Positions 15,605-25,062 of a stretch of DNA of 32,619 nt are shown piece by piece. A program made the position numbers and the translations under genes. Each line of letters begins with the position of its first letter. The first letter of the stretch is position 1. The stretch comes from JAYZBC01 sp036339375 (GTDB lineage: Bacteria > Pseudomonadota > Alphaproteobacteria > MPNO01 > UBA2964), in assembly GCA_036339375.1 (NCBI GenBank), contig JAYZBC010000064.1, positions 1 through 32,619 of the forward strand. Direction: 5' to 3'. Below the pieces are notes generated by a model. That model saw nothing but the letters and a program-made list of their open reading frames with translations. It was not told the DNA's origin and did no database searches.

Positions 15605-16567
15605 TTATTCTGCTGCTGTTCTCTCTAACAAGGGTTTGTATTTATCACAAAGTTTTCGCCAATTTACCGCCCGTGTTTTTTGAGCCTGTTCAACAGACAT
15701 TGGGATATCGATGAAAGGAGGTCGTAATGGGCCCGGGTCACAATATCCAGCATAACGTATTGCAATTTTTGCTGCCGTTTCCCGCCAAGAATAATTGGGT
15801 TTATTGTCTAACATTACAGGTGAAATCGATAAATAAATTTCTTTTGCTAAATCAAAATTTTCTGTAACAACAGCATTATAAAGGGCTAAAACTGGCTCCG
15901 GTCCCATCCATGCTTCGATTGACCAAAAACCCTCTGCACCAAGTTTGTGGAAGGGATGAAATTGGTTCATGTTGCAAAATACAGAAATATGCCCTTTGAT
16001 TATTTCTTGGAGCTTCATGAATTCAAGAGTGTCTCGGTGACTGTCCTTCATTCCAATTATATTGGGAAATTTAATTAGATTATCAAAAGCGGGGACTGAC
16101 AGTCTTACATTGTGCAACAATGGATTGTGATAGATCATTATTCCTAGTTTGGGAAATTTTCCAGCTATAGCTTGATAAAATTTCACAGCGTTTTCGATAG
16201 TCGAAGGAAAATAAAAAGGGACACCGACCAAAACACCATAGGCGCCAATTTCCTCTGCAAATTCAATACGTTTTACCGCTTCACGCGAATTAAGTGCAGT
16301 GCATCCGACAAAAAGCGGCAGCCTATCATCGACTATCTCTACTGTTGCACGATTGATAGTTTTCCACTCATCCCACAGCAACGTATGGAACTCTCCAAAG
16401 CTGCCACAGGTAGAAATCACGCCGGCACCATCGGAAATCATTTTATTAAGGCCCAACGAAAGACGTCCAAGGTCTATAGTTTCTGTTGCCTCGATTGAAG
16501 AACCATCATCAGTTGTGAAGGCAGGCATCATTGCCATAAATCCATTTAGGTCTTTTGTACTAACCAT
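15605..16567 (-). CDS. DapA-superfamily hydratase-aldolase (NahE-like)
   Basis: The 320-residue protein belongs to the class I lyases of the dihydrodipicolinate synthase superfamily. The Schiff-base lysine is Lys174 in IGMKDSH and the assisting tyrosine is Tyr146 in IMIYHNP. The usual GTTGE motif reads GSFGE (55-59). That Phe form is typical of trans-o-hydroxybenzylidenepyruvate hydratase-aldolases from naphthalene-type pathways, and the C-terminal AGYCDPGPLRPPF segment supports the same group. Such enzymes split an aryl-substituted 2-oxo acid into an aldehyde and pyruvate. It follows the flavin monooxygenase by 36 bases on the same strand, so the two are probably co-transcribed. Exact substrate unknown. 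Confidence 0.75.
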   Translation of the reverse strand: MVSTKDLNGFMAMMPAFTTDDGSSIEATETIDLGRLSLGLNKMISDGAGVISTCGSFGEFHTLLWDEWKTINRATVEIVDDRLPLFVGCTALNSREAVKRIEFAEEIGAYGVLVGVPFYFPSTIENAVKFYQAIAGKFPKLGIMIYHNPLLHNVRLSVPAFDNLIKFPNIIGMKDSHRDTLEFMKLQEIIKGHISVFCNMNQFHPFHKLGAEGFWSIEAWMGPEPVLALYNAVVTENFDLAKEIYLSISPVMLDNKPNYSWRETAAKIAIRYAGYCDPGPLRPPFIDIPMSVEQAQKTRAVNWRKLCDKYKPLLERTAAE

Positions 16568-16603
16568 AAAATCTTCCTCACTATATTTTCCTATCCATCA
16601 AAT

Positions 16604-17806
16604 CTAAAATTGGGGAACCTTAGATTTATACTGACTTATTTTTGTTTTGAGTAAAGCTTTGCCGAAATCGATCGAATGTCTCTCCCATACAAGAGCATGG
16701 TGGGACGCTGCACCCAATAAATTCCTGTATTGTCGTTCTAGGGACCCACTTTTAAAAAGTGCCCTACCACCTGCTGCGTTAAACAAGCGGGTTCCCGCTT
16801 TAAGAGCTAACTTGGCAGAAAATCCTACATTACGACGGGCCGTAACCAAATCAAATTCCGTGAGTGATTTCCCTTTTTCTAATTCCCGCATGGCCCGGCT
16901 GATAGTTCCATAGTATAGCGACTCTGCTGCGGCTATTTCGGCGGAGGAACGTCCAAGAATTTGTTGGGTGCCCGGCTCTTCCGCCAAAACGACACCACGC
17001 GATTTTCTGGGAACAGTATATCGTAGCCATTCCTCTAAAACGCCCTGAGCGATTCCAACAGTCAGCGCAGCAAACCCAGTAGAAGTGACACCACCCCGAG
17101 GCGTTCTGTATACAGCCGCCTTATTGATTCTGGTTCCCGGTCCTTTGCCAACCCGGGCTTTCGCACCGTCAAGCAATCTATGTTTAGGAACGAAGGCATT
17201 CTGAACAACAAAACTTCGTGAACCCGTTCCTTCCAAACCTATGGTATTCCAATCGTCAAGTAACTTCACATCCTTCCGGCCTACTAAAAAAAAATGTGGG
17301 CCGGCTTTCTTAGTTTTGTTGACAATATAACCTCCACAAATTAACCAATCAGCATATTCTATACCACTTGAAAAGCCATGTTTTCCGGAAAAATTGAAGC
17401 CACCTTTTACGGGTATGGCTTCTCCAACCGGATCGAAGGCTGCACAAATTACCGCCGCAGGATTTTCAAGCCAAACCTCTTCCTGTGCCTCCGGCGGAAA
17501 TGTTGCTACCATTTGCGCATGGTCAGCAATAATTCTCTGAATCCAGGCTTGAGAGCCATCAGCAGCTGCTAAGAGTTGGCTTATTTCACACAAAACATCC
17601 CAACCCAATTCAAGACCCCCATACCTCAGAGGCTGGGCTATGCGTAATAATCCGGTCCTATGAAAATCGTTCATAGTCTCCTCAGGAACACAACGTTCAG
17701 TTGCTGCTTGTTGAGCCCTTAAACGTAAAACAGGTACAAGTTCCTTAGCACGTTTGATCATATCCTCACGGCTCAGATTTTTTCCTAGCGGCAGCGTATC
17801 CGGCAT
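16604..17806 (-). CDS. Group D flavin monooxygenase (acyl-CoA dehydrogenase fold)
   Basis: The ATG at 17806 is preferred, because GGGGAA stands a few bases before it, over the GTG at 17839. The product has 400 residues and the acyl-CoA dehydrogenase fold of reduced-flavin-dependent oxygenases such as HsaA, HpaB-type C2 and DszC. Landmarks include LLRIAQPLRYGGLE, GSQAWIQRIIADHAQMVATF (FMN-side helix), FSGKHGFSSG (middle beta domain) and the C-terminal helices with ERQYRNLLGAASHHALVWER. It lacks the catalytic Glu context of true acyl-CoA dehydrogenases. It would hydroxylate an aromatic or polycyclic substrate using FMNH2 or FADH2 from a reductase not found here. It is the first gene of a minus-strand operon. 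Confidence 0.78.
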   Translation of the reverse strand: MPDTLPLGKNLSREDMIKRAKELVPVLRLRAQQAATERCVPEETMNDFHRTGLLRIAQPLRYGGLELGWDVLCEISQLLAAADGSQAWIQRIIADHAQMVATFPPEAQEEVWLENPAAVICAAFDPVGEAIPVKGGFNFSGKHGFSSGIEYADWLICGGYIVNKTKKAGPHFFLVGRKDVKLLDDWNTIGLEGTGSRSFVVQNAFVPKHRLLDGAKARVGKGPGTRINKAAVYRTPRGGVTSTGFAALTVGIAQGVLEEWLRYTVPRKSRGVVLAEEPGTQQILGRSSAEIAAAESLYYGTISRAMRELEKGKSLTEFDLVTARRNVGFSAKLALKAGTRLFNAAGGRALFKSGSLERQYRNLLGAASHHALVWERHSIDFGKALLKTKISQYKSKVPQF

Positions 17807-17948
17807 TTGGCGTTCCCCAAATTTGGCTATATGGTGCACTACAATAATACTTTTGAAAAGTGGAAGACTAAGCGCGTGTTACTGATCCTTTAAGGTTTGA
17901 CGAGGCTTCTTAGGGTGGTTACGTTTTAAAAAAAATTAAGGGGAAAAA

Positions 17949-18812
17949 TTGTCTATCAGTATTAGAAAATGTTCCAATGCCCTAGGCGCTGAAGTGGTCG
18001 GCGTCGATCTTTCTTCATCAGCCGATGAGTCCCTAGTGGAAATAATAAAGTCAGCTTTGCACGAGCACCAGGTGCTGGTGATACGGGATCAAAAATTGGC
18101 GCCTAGTGCCCAGGTTGAATTTAGCAAACGTTTCGGAAACCTCGTGGTGAGAGTTTCAGGAGAATTTTTGCATCCCCAACATAATGAAGTTCTGATTCTT
18201 TCCAACCGTGTTGAAAATGGGAAACCACAAGGCGCTTCAGCGGCCTATGCGGGTTCGCACTGGCATTCCGATCTTACATACGCGGAGTGCCCCAGTATGG
18301 GATCAATGCTTCATGCGATTGAAGTAGCAGAAAATGGGGGTGATACCGCTTGGGCTAACATGTATATGGCTTATGATACATTGCCGGAAAAAACTAAGCG
18401 TAAAATAAACGGGCTGAAAGCTATACATGTTCGAGATAGACGACGTAATCCAAGGGCTGGGTTAACAGGTGACTTTAATAGTGATGTTGAACAATATTAC
18501 AGCATTAAAGTACCCGATTCAGTCCATCCTGTGGTTCGCACACACCCGGTAACTAAGCGAAAATCACTGTTTGTTTCACCCCGGTTCACTGTTGCTATTG
18601 ATGGAATGGATGACAGAATTGGACAACCCCTTTTAGATGAATTGTTTGAACACCAAAAAAAACCACAATTTTCATACCAGCATAAATGGCGCGTCGGCGA
18701 TCTTGTTTTTTGGGATAATCGTTGCACAATTCATATTGCATGTGGAGGAATTATTCCTCCGGGTATTCGACATTTGCATAGAACCTCTATTGCAGGGGAT
18801 GTGCCATTTTAA
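17949..18812 (+). CDS. TauD/TfdA-family 2OG-Fe(II) dioxygenase
   Basis: A TTG start at 17949 is supported by AAGGGG 6 bases upstream. The 287-residue protein has the TauD fold, with iron ligands His106 and Asp108 in HWHSDLT and His262 in CTIHIACG. Arg274 or Arg278 near the C-terminus would bind 2-oxoglutarate. WDNRC just before the last His is a family hallmark. It would hydroxylate a carbon next to a sulfonate, ether, amine or carboxylate, often splitting the substrate. It leads a plus-strand set with an FMN 2-hydroxyacid oxidase and an amidohydrolase. Its 142-base divergent spacer from the flavin monooxygenase may hold shared control sites. Confidence 0.85.
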   Translation: MSISIRKCSNALGAEVVGVDLSSSADESLVEIIKSALHEHQVLVIRDQKLAPSAQVEFSKRFGNLVVRVSGEFLHPQHNEVLILSNRVENGKPQGASAAYAGSHWHSDLTYAECPSMGSMLHAIEVAENGGDTAWANMYMAYDTLPEKTKRKINGLKAIHVRDRRRNPRAGLTGDFNSDVEQYYSIKVPDSVHPVVRTHPVTKRKSLFVSPRFTVAIDGMDDRIGQPLLDELFEHQKKPQFSYQHKWRVGDLVFWDNRCTIHIACGGIIPPGIRHLHRTSIAGDVPF

Positions 18813-18872
18813 TTCTCTCTGTTTGCAGCGATAAAATAATTTTGGAAATTTAATTTGGTAACTTCAATCGGC

Positions 18873-18877
18873 GGAGG
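18873..18877 (+). promoter_or_regulatory. Ribosome binding site that fixes the oxidase start
   Basis: A perfect GGAGG stands 7 bases before ATG 18885. The earlier in-frame TTG at 18855 has no such site, so the oxidase starts at 18885. Confidence 0.75.
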
Positions 18878-18884
18878 CCCGACA

Positions 18885-19955
18885 ATGACAGTACAATTTA
18901 GTAATATGCACGAAATGATTTTAATGGCGAGGCGCAATCTTAGCCAGGATAATTGGGACTACATTAATGGCGCGGCTGAAACTGAAACAAGTTTAAGGCG
19001 CAACCGCCTCGCTATTGATTGTCTTGCTTTTCGCCCTCGCATTTGTCGGGACGTTCGTGAGATCGATACTAGCACAACCTTTATGGGTGATAAATTACGT
19101 ATACCGGTTTTGATGGCACCAATGGGGAGCATTCATCGATGGACTCCAAATGGTGCCAACGATGTCGACACTGCTTGCGAAGAATTCGGTACAATTAATT
19201 TTATTAGTACAGTGACTGAACCCAGCCTTGAGAAAATTGGTGCCAACAGTCCACACCCAAAATCATTTCAAATTTATGTTCGAGGAGATGATAACTGGAT
19301 AAAAGCGTTGGTTAAAAGAGCAGTAAACGCGGGTTACAAAACAATAACGCTTACGGTTGATTCTGCTTTTTATGGAAACCGTGAAAGATTAAGCCCATGG
19401 CAGATTGCAATACGTGATGTGCCAGAGCGAAATTTTCAAAAAGGAATTACCTGGGACACTGTAAAAATGATCCAGGACGTTATTGGTGATTTGCCTTTTA
19501 TTATTAAAGGAATTATGACAGCAGAAGACGCTTCTATTGCGGTAGACCATGGTGTAAACGGGATTTATATTTCCAATCATGGTGGCCGCCAACTGGACCA
19601 AGTTTATGGTAATATTGACACTTTGCCTGAGATTGTTAAAGCAGCAGATGGAAAGGCTGAAGTTATCATTGATGGTGGATTTACGAGGGCAGGTGATATC
19701 CTTAAAGCCATCGCATTAGGGGCTAAGGCTGTTGCTATTGGACGACTGCAAGCCTGGGCACTTGGCGCCGGAAGTGCCGAAGGCCTGGTGTTTTGCCTCG
19801 AAATGCTGGAAAAAGAAATAGAACGTACGATGGGTCTTTTGGGTGTTACTAGCCTTGACCAATTGAATCCCTCTTATCTAGGGGAAGCCCTGCCCGTGCG
19901 TCTGCCACACGAACATAGTTCTTTTCCTCATTTAGTTGATGGTCGAATTAGTTAA
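18885..19955 (+). CDS. FMN-dependent 2-hydroxyacid oxidase/dehydrogenase
   Basis: The 356-residue TIM-barrel flavoprotein shows the family markers in order: WDYINGAAETETSLRRN near the N-terminus, VLMAPMG, FQIYV, TLTVDS, IIKGI with the FMN-contacting Lys, SNHGGRQLD with the catalytic His, and a DGGFTRAGDILKAIALGAKA stretch that binds the FMN phosphate. Relatives include glycolate oxidase, lactate oxidase and mandelate dehydrogenase. It oxidises an L-2-hydroxyacid to a 2-oxo acid. It follows the TauD-like gene by 72 bases and precedes an amidohydrolase by 50 bases. A hydroxylation, oxidation and decarboxylation sequence would make sense, but that is inference. Confidence 0.88.
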   Translation: MTVQFSNMHEMILMARRNLSQDNWDYINGAAETETSLRRNRLAIDCLAFRPRICRDVREIDTSTTFMGDKLRIPVLMAPMGSIHRWTPNGANDVDTACEEFGTINFISTVTEPSLEKIGANSPHPKSFQIYVRGDDNWIKALVKRAVNAGYKTITLTVDSAFYGNRERLSPWQIAIRDVPERNFQKGITWDTVKMIQDVIGDLPFIIKGIMTAEDASIAVDHGVNGIYISNHGGRQLDQVYGNIDTLPEIVKAADGKAEVIIDGGFTRAGDILKAIALGAKAVAIGRLQAWALGAGSAEGLVFCLEMLEKEIERTMGLLGVTSLDQLNPSYLGEALPVRLPHEHSSFPHLVDGRIS

Positions 19956-20005
19956 AAGGGTGTAAATTTGATAAAGGCGTAAAGGGTTTTTGAAAGGGTT
20001 GAAGA

Positions 20006-21244
20006 ATGGAGCTACCTAGCAGCGATAAATTTTACTCAATGAGTGTTGAATCACTTGATACGAGTAAACTCCTGGAAAAAGCGTCATTACAGCGTGATGT
20101 CAGAAAACTGAATACATTTCCTATTGTCGATTGTGATTCCCATCATTACGAGAGCGAATCCGCGGCAGAAATTATAGAATTCCTTGATGACCCAGTAATT
20201 AAACAATTGGCTGAAAGTGAAAAATCTCGCGGAAAGCCAGCAGGGATATTTGGGGGTGGTAGAATCGGTTATCAGGATCGTGGAGGCCGAATCACCCGCT
20301 ATCCGCTGCGTCGCACTGAACAAACGCCGGGTGATGGTAAACATCGCCAACAACATATCACTCATCGCTGGATGGACGCCATGGGTGTTGATTATACTTG
20401 TTTGTTTCCAGGTCCGATGTTGGGTCTTGGTTTGCATCCGCAGGCAGAAATCGAATACAGATTGGCAAGGGCCTATAATCGCTGGTTAACCGAAATTGTT
20501 TTGCCGGGTTCTCCCCGTATTAAAGCACTAATTTGTCTACCTTTTAATCACCATCGTGGAACTTATGAGATAATTAAGGAATTTGGTGACAGGAAGGGCG
20601 TCGCCGGTTTTTGTGTAGCATCCGTCCGTGACAATGCCGTGCATGCTGATGATCTTATGAAAAGCTATGCGTTGATTGAGGAAATGGGAAAGCCCATTTC
20701 CTTCCATTCAGGCACTAACTGGAGTGGCGCGCATTTACGTCAAGCAAGTCGCTTTATCGCCGTGCATTCACTGTCCTTTCCTTGGTATGTTGTTTTTCAT
20801 ATTACAAACTGGATTACCAATGCACTTAACGAACGCTTTCCCAAACTTGATGTTGTCTGGGCAGAAGGTGGACTTGCTTGGATACCTTGGTTGATGCAGA
20901 GGTTAGATCATGAATACATGATGAGAACTTCTGAAGCGCCTGGCTTAAAAAAATTACCAAGCGAGTATATGAAAGACATGTATTACAGTTCTCAACCCTG
21001 TGAAAAAATGCATCCAGAAGCGCTTGAGCAGACCTTCAAAATGATAGATGCCGAAAATACAATGCTTTATGCGTCTGATTATCCGCATTGGGATATGGAT
21101 GTCCCAAGCGTAATCTATGATCTTCCTTTTCTCGATGAAAAACAAAAACGAAAAATTTTGGGAGAAAATGGGGCTCGAGTGTTTAATATCGATTACAGTG
21201 ATCGTTATCCGAATTACAAAACATCAAATGAAATAAAAAATTAA
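20006..21244 (+). CDS. Amidohydrolase family 2 protein
   Basis: The 412-residue protein carries the family signature VDCDSHHYE (Asp44, His46, Glu49) after an N-terminal extension of about 38 residues. His234 in ISFHSG and Asp358 in ASDYPHWD complete the metal site. The variant with Glu in place of the second His is usual in the longer members found in catabolic clusters. They act as decarboxylases or hydrolases on cyclic acids. AAGGG 7 bases before the ATG supports the start. It is the last gene of the TauD / FMN oxidase / amidohydrolase set. It differs in length and motif from the amidohydrolase at 7995-8948, so the two are not recent duplicates. Confidence 0.82.
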   Translation: MELPSSDKFYSMSVESLDTSKLLEKASLQRDVRKLNTFPIVDCDSHHYESESAAEIIEFLDDPVIKQLAESEKSRGKPAGIFGGGRIGYQDRGGRITRYPLRRTEQTPGDGKHRQQHITHRWMDAMGVDYTCLFPGPMLGLGLHPQAEIEYRLARAYNRWLTEIVLPGSPRIKALICLPFNHHRGTYEIIKEFGDRKGVAGFCVASVRDNAVHADDLMKSYALIEEMGKPISFHSGTNWSGAHLRQASRFIAVHSLSFPWYVVFHITNWITNALNERFPKLDVVWAEGGLAWIPWLMQRLDHEYMMRTSEAPGLKKLPSEYMKDMYYSSQPCEKMHPEALEQTFKMIDAENTMLYASDYPHWDMDVPSVIYDLPFLDEKQKRKILGENGARVFNIDYSDRYPNYKTSNEIKN

Positions 21245-21305
21245 AAAAGCGACTTTCAATAACTTCTTTTAGTACTTCCGGATACAGGTCATAAAGATAT
21301 TTGAG

Positions 21306-21749
21306 CTATTCCTTCGGGTTATAAGGGGCTAGCCCTTCAATCCTTTCTTTTTCTTCTGCACGGCCCCGCAGCTCTAACGTATTTCGATCTGGATCTCGAA
21401 CAAAGACCGAAATTTGTCCAGTTTCCCCGAAACTGACTGGGCCTTGGGTTATTTTTATGTTTTTGGCCTTCAGGGTTTTTATGGTTTCTGAAACTGAAGA
21501 AACACGAAGTGCTGCATGAGTAAAGCCCGGATATTTTGTCTCTATATCCATAAGAATATTGTGGTCGCCTTCAGGATTGTTTGCATTGTAAATTAAATTT
21601 ATTTCAACATCTGTGAAATTTTTCATTATGACAACTTTGTCAAGTTGACTCCTCTCCAAAACTTTAAACCCCAATTTCTTATAAAACTCAATTGAACGTT
21701 TAATGTTTGCCACTCTAATTCCAATATGGTCGATTTTTTCTATTACCAT
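21306..21749 (-). CDS. VOC-superfamily (glyoxalase/extradiol-dioxygenase-like) protein
   Basis: The 147-residue protein is made of two beta-alpha-beta3 units. Its first metal ligand is His8 in KIDHIGIRV. His78 in GFTHAALRV and Glu126 in DRNTLELRGR complete the pattern of glyoxalase I or methylmalonyl-CoA epimerase-type members. The length is standard. It may isomerise, epimerise or split an intermediate. It lies on the minus strand downstream of the luciferase-like gene (204-base gap) and is convergent with the amidohydrolase, with 61 bases between. Function beyond the fold is not determined. Confidence 0.78.
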   Translation of the reverse strand: MVIEKIDHIGIRVANIKRSIEFYKKLGFKVLERSQLDKVVIMKNFTDVEINLIYNANNPEGDHNILMDIETKYPGFTHAALRVSSVSETIKTLKAKNIKITQGPVSFGETGQISVFVRDPDRNTLELRGRAEEKERIEGLAPYNPKE

Positions 21750-21953
21750 TTTAAAATAACAATAAATTCAATCACATACACAATTTTTTTTATTGCTCTG
21801 TATGCAGAATTACACCAGATGAATAATTACGCAGTTGTCTTTTTTCTCAAAGTTAAAATGAAACACCAGAGTTTAAAATTTTTTTTGGCCAAAATTTAAT
21901 AACAAGGAGAAGGTAAATTTCAATATTATTGATCGCGATATGTTTCCTGAATT

Positions 21954-23132
21954 TTACCCAGATACTGCTTTGGGCTTTGGCATCGGTGAAAAATTTGGTT
22001 CTTGTGTAGTTAGATTACTAGGACGGCCCCTCGGGGAGTATTGAATTTTTCCATCCAAAGTCCTGTCTTTGATTTTTCGCCATTCCTCATGAAAATTGGC
22101 ATTATGGCCCTGGAAATGGGGCATCACATAACGCGCAAACATTTCTAAAGAACGTTGGATTTTTTGCAAATCACACCATTCGTGGCAATGCAAAAGAATG
22201 CCACCAAAACCACCAGTTTCTTCAAGTTTTGCTTCAATCCAGGCGATGGCATCATCTGGAGTCCCTATCACCCAATCGCGAATGTCTGCACAGGATTCAG
22301 CCGTGAAATCTTCATACTTTTGGCCCGGATATTCTTCATAATGTCCACGTAGGCCAATTGCCGAGAAATATTCAGCTTCCTCCAAAATTCCCTGGCGTAC
22401 ATCCTCCCAAGCTTTTTCTACGGTATCAGCTAAATAGATATAGGTAGAAATTCGCCAATTATCACGATCGGCTGTACGCCCAGCCTCTCGGGCGCCTTTT
22501 TCAACATGTTCCCAGTTTTTTCTTACATCAGGTCTATTTTTTCCAGTTGGTGATAGCCAGATCATATTATTCCGGCCTATCATTTCGAGGTTTGCAGGAG
22601 TTGCAGCGGAAGGCATTGCAAGGGGCAAGCGTGGTTGCTGTAAAGATTTTAACTGCAGTTGAAGATCGTTAAATTGCCAGAATTCTCCTTTATGGCTAAT
22701 CGGTTCATCCGCCTCCATAAGTCTGACTATTACATCGACAGCTTCGTGTAGCATCGGGTATAAGGCTTTTTCCTCCATGTTAAATAAAATTTTGTCAGTT
22801 ACTAGGCTGCAGGGTCCAACACCTAAGATTGCTCGTCCGTGTGTCAGATGGTCCAAGAAACACATTCGTTCAGCCAAATAAAAGGGATGGTGAAAAGGCG
22901 CACTAAAAACGGAAGTGCCTAACCTGATGCGGTGTGCTTTCGCCGCTGCCATAGCAAGCGCCATTTCAGGCGCAGGCATGGTTTCCCATCCCCCAGAATG
23001 GTGTTCACCAATCAGAGCCTCATTGTAGCCTAATTTATCTGCATAATGGATCAAGCCAATATCCCTTTGAAAGGCCAGGGTCGGGTTCTCTCGTGGGTTA
23101 TGACAGGGCTGCATAAATAAGGAAAACTTCAT
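21954..23132 (-). CDS. Luciferase-like (LLM class) flavin-dependent monooxygenase
   Basis: The 392-residue TIM-barrel protein has the LLM pattern: MKFSLFMQPCH at the N-terminus, GYNEALIGEHHSGG (the E-H-H segment), AAAKAHRIRLGTSVFSAPFHHPFY with fragments of the flavin site, and LDHLTHGRAILGVGPC. The FPRE-like tail seen in limonene-type monooxygenases is replaced by a Pro- and Lys-rich end. The best guess is a reduced-flavin monooxygenase acting on a cyclic ketone, terpene or similar compound. A flavin reductase partner is not encoded nearby. AAGGCAG upstream of the ATG is an acceptable ribosome binding site. It may form an operon with the GMC oxidoreductase upstream (144-base gap). Confidence 0.82.
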   Translation of the reverse strand: MKFSLFMQPCHNPRENPTLAFQRDIGLIHYADKLGYNEALIGEHHSGGWETMPAPEMALAMAAAKAHRIRLGTSVFSAPFHHPFYLAERMCFLDHLTHGRAILGVGPCSLVTDKILFNMEEKALYPMLHEAVDVIVRLMEADEPISHKGEFWQFNDLQLQLKSLQQPRLPLAMPSAATPANLEMIGRNNMIWLSPTGKNRPDVRKNWEHVEKGAREAGRTADRDNWRISTYIYLADTVEKAWEDVRQGILEEAEYFSAIGLRGHYEEYPGQKYEDFTAESCADIRDWVIGTPDDAIAWIEAKLEETGGFGGILLHCHEWCDLQKIQRSLEMFARYVMPHFQGHNANFHEEWRKIKDRTLDGKIQYSPRGRPSNLTTQEPNFSPMPKPKAVSG

Positions 23133-23276
23133 TGTTTCTGCCTTTTTTATAAGCTAATAAAATTCATTTCTAAATATTGTTACATCATGCACATGATTCG
23201 CTTTTTTTCCACCTAAGTTTCACTGTGTCCACAAAAATTCAGAATAAAAGAAATGGGCAAAGATTCCAGTCTTGAT

Positions 23277-24917
23277 TTAGATTCCATCGGCTGATGGCAA
23301 TGGAGGCTTTCCTTGAATCATGTCCACAGCTTTTTCTGCAATCATTAGGACGCAAGCATTAATATTTCCTGAAACCAGATCCGGCATGGAGGCCGCATCA
23401 ATCACCCGTAAGTTTTCTACACCGCGGACCTTCAATTCTGGATCAAGCACAGCCTCTTCCCCTATTCCCATTGGGCAAGTACAGGATGGATGGTGAGCTG
23501 TAATGGCGTTTTGTTTAATCCATTGATCAATTTCATCGTCCGATTTTACGTCCATTCCCGGATCCACCTCCGTTCCGCGCCACTTATCCATACTATGTTG
23601 GCTTATGATATCACGGACAATTTTTATGCCTTCACGCAATACGGGTAGGTCATTTGGGGAGTCTAGGAAATTTTGGATTATTCGTGGCTTGTCTGTGGGA
23701 TTTGAAGATCTAAGCTTAAGTTGACCCCGGCTTTCGGGGTGCAGCAACACAGGCCTCATACCAAACCCATCGGTGTAAGCTTTTTTAATTCCTGGAAACC
23801 ACATTTGGGCGTCAGGAGGAGCCCCCCTAAATAAAAACTGCAAATCCGGTACAGAAAGTTCGGGTCTTGATTTAACGTAGCCGTGTAAACCACCCGGTAA
23901 AACTGTTGCCGGTCCAGAACCAAAAAAATAAGCCTGTAACATTGCAACAGAAATTCGGTCAAACCGCATTAAATTTCTGAATTGGCCGGGATTGGTTCTT
24001 GTATAATGAACTAACACGGCTAAATGATCTTGTAAATTTTGCCCAACCCCGGGCAGATTTACAATTGGCTCTATCCCCACTTCTTTCAAATGGTCAGCAG
24101 GCCCAATTCCTGATAACATGAGGAGTTGAGGAGAACCAAAAACGCCCCCAGACAATAAAACCTCACGTTCGACATGAACTTTTTTTAGAGTACCCCCTTG
24201 CAAATACTCAAGACCGATTGCCTTTTTGCCATCCAATAAAATTCGGGTAGCATGAGCCTTGGTAGCAATTGTCAAATTTGGGCGATTTTTGGCAGGGTGA
24301 AGATATGCTACGGCGGCAGAACAACGCCGACCGCCTCTCTGAGTTGATTGGGAGGTGCCAAAACCTTCTGGATTTGCCCCGTTGTAGTCTTCAGTTAACT
24401 GGTAACCAGCCTCTACACAGGCTTGTGCCCAATCTGTAAGTAACGGGTCTTTATTTTTAATAAGCTGTGTAGAAATCGGGCCACTACCTCCACGGTATGC
24501 GTCTTCACCCCCTTCCCAACTTTCGCCGCGTTGAAAATAGGGGAGCACATCGGTATAAGACCAGTTTTGGCAGCCTTTTTGTGCCCACCGGTCATAGTCA
24601 CCCCTGTGACCTCGCACATAAGCCATAACGTTAATAGAACTTGAACCACCAATGACTTTTCCCCGCATGGCTTCAATAATACGTCCGTTTAATTTCTCTT
24701 CGGCTTCAGTATCAAAACCCCAGTCATGCATCCGGTATTCATGCATTTTTCCCATACCAAGAGGAATTTGGATGAGAGGATCAGTATCCTGGCCTCCTGC
24801 TTCAAGAATTAAAACTTTTACGTTTGGATCTTCACTTAACTTGCCCGCTAAAATACACCCTGCCGAGCCTGCACCCATTACAACATAGTCAAAATTTTTG
24901 TCGTTACTCATTCCCAT
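23277..24917 (-). CDS. GMC-family FAD-dependent alcohol dehydrogenase/oxidase
   Basis: The 546-residue protein starts with the FAD motif MGAGSAGCILAGKL (14-27). It also has the GMC signatures GKVIGGSSSINVM (around 85) and LLSGGVFGSPQLLMLSGIGP (around 260-280). The catalytic His is in TAHHPSCTCPMG (475/476) and the second residue is Asn520 in SGNINACV. Choline dehydrogenase and alkyl or polyethylene glycol dehydrogenases share this layout. It would oxidise an alcohol to an aldehyde or ketone. Met3 is an alternative start. It is divergent from the UbiD operon across 145 bases. As the first gene of the minus-strand set it could feed the luciferase-like monooxygenase. Confidence 0.88.
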   Translation of the reverse strand: MGMSNDKNFDYVVMGAGSAGCILAGKLSEDPNVKVLILEAGGQDTDPLIQIPLGMGKMHEYRMHDWGFDTEAEEKLNGRIIEAMRGKVIGGSSSINVMAYVRGHRGDYDRWAQKGCQNWSYTDVLPYFQRGESWEGGEDAYRGGSGPISTQLIKNKDPLLTDWAQACVEAGYQLTEDYNGANPEGFGTSQSTQRGGRRCSAAVAYLHPAKNRPNLTIATKAHATRILLDGKKAIGLEYLQGGTLKKVHVEREVLLSGGVFGSPQLLMLSGIGPADHLKEVGIEPIVNLPGVGQNLQDHLAVLVHYTRTNPGQFRNLMRFDRISVAMLQAYFFGSGPATVLPGGLHGYVKSRPELSVPDLQFLFRGAPPDAQMWFPGIKKAYTDGFGMRPVLLHPESRGQLKLRSSNPTDKPRIIQNFLDSPNDLPVLREGIKIVRDIISQHSMDKWRGTEVDPGMDVKSDDEIDQWIKQNAITAHHPSCTCPMGIGEEAVLDPELKVRGVENLRVIDAASMPDLVSGNINACVLMIAEKAVDMIQGKPPLPSADGI

Positions 24918-25062
24918 ACTCTCTCTTTAATTCTTTTTTTGACATTGATATTATTTGATTAAATCTGTGTAAACCCTTGCGCGAAAACGGCAAACTCCCT
25001 GGCTTTCGTTGACATAGCTACATTAGTTGATCAAATTGGGATTAACCTATAGAGAAAAAATT

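Noticed and set aside
16172..16607. Two overlapping plus-strand frames of about 100 residues
   Set aside because: They are antisense to the hydratase-aldolase gene, including its conserved motifs, and have no similarity that I recognise.
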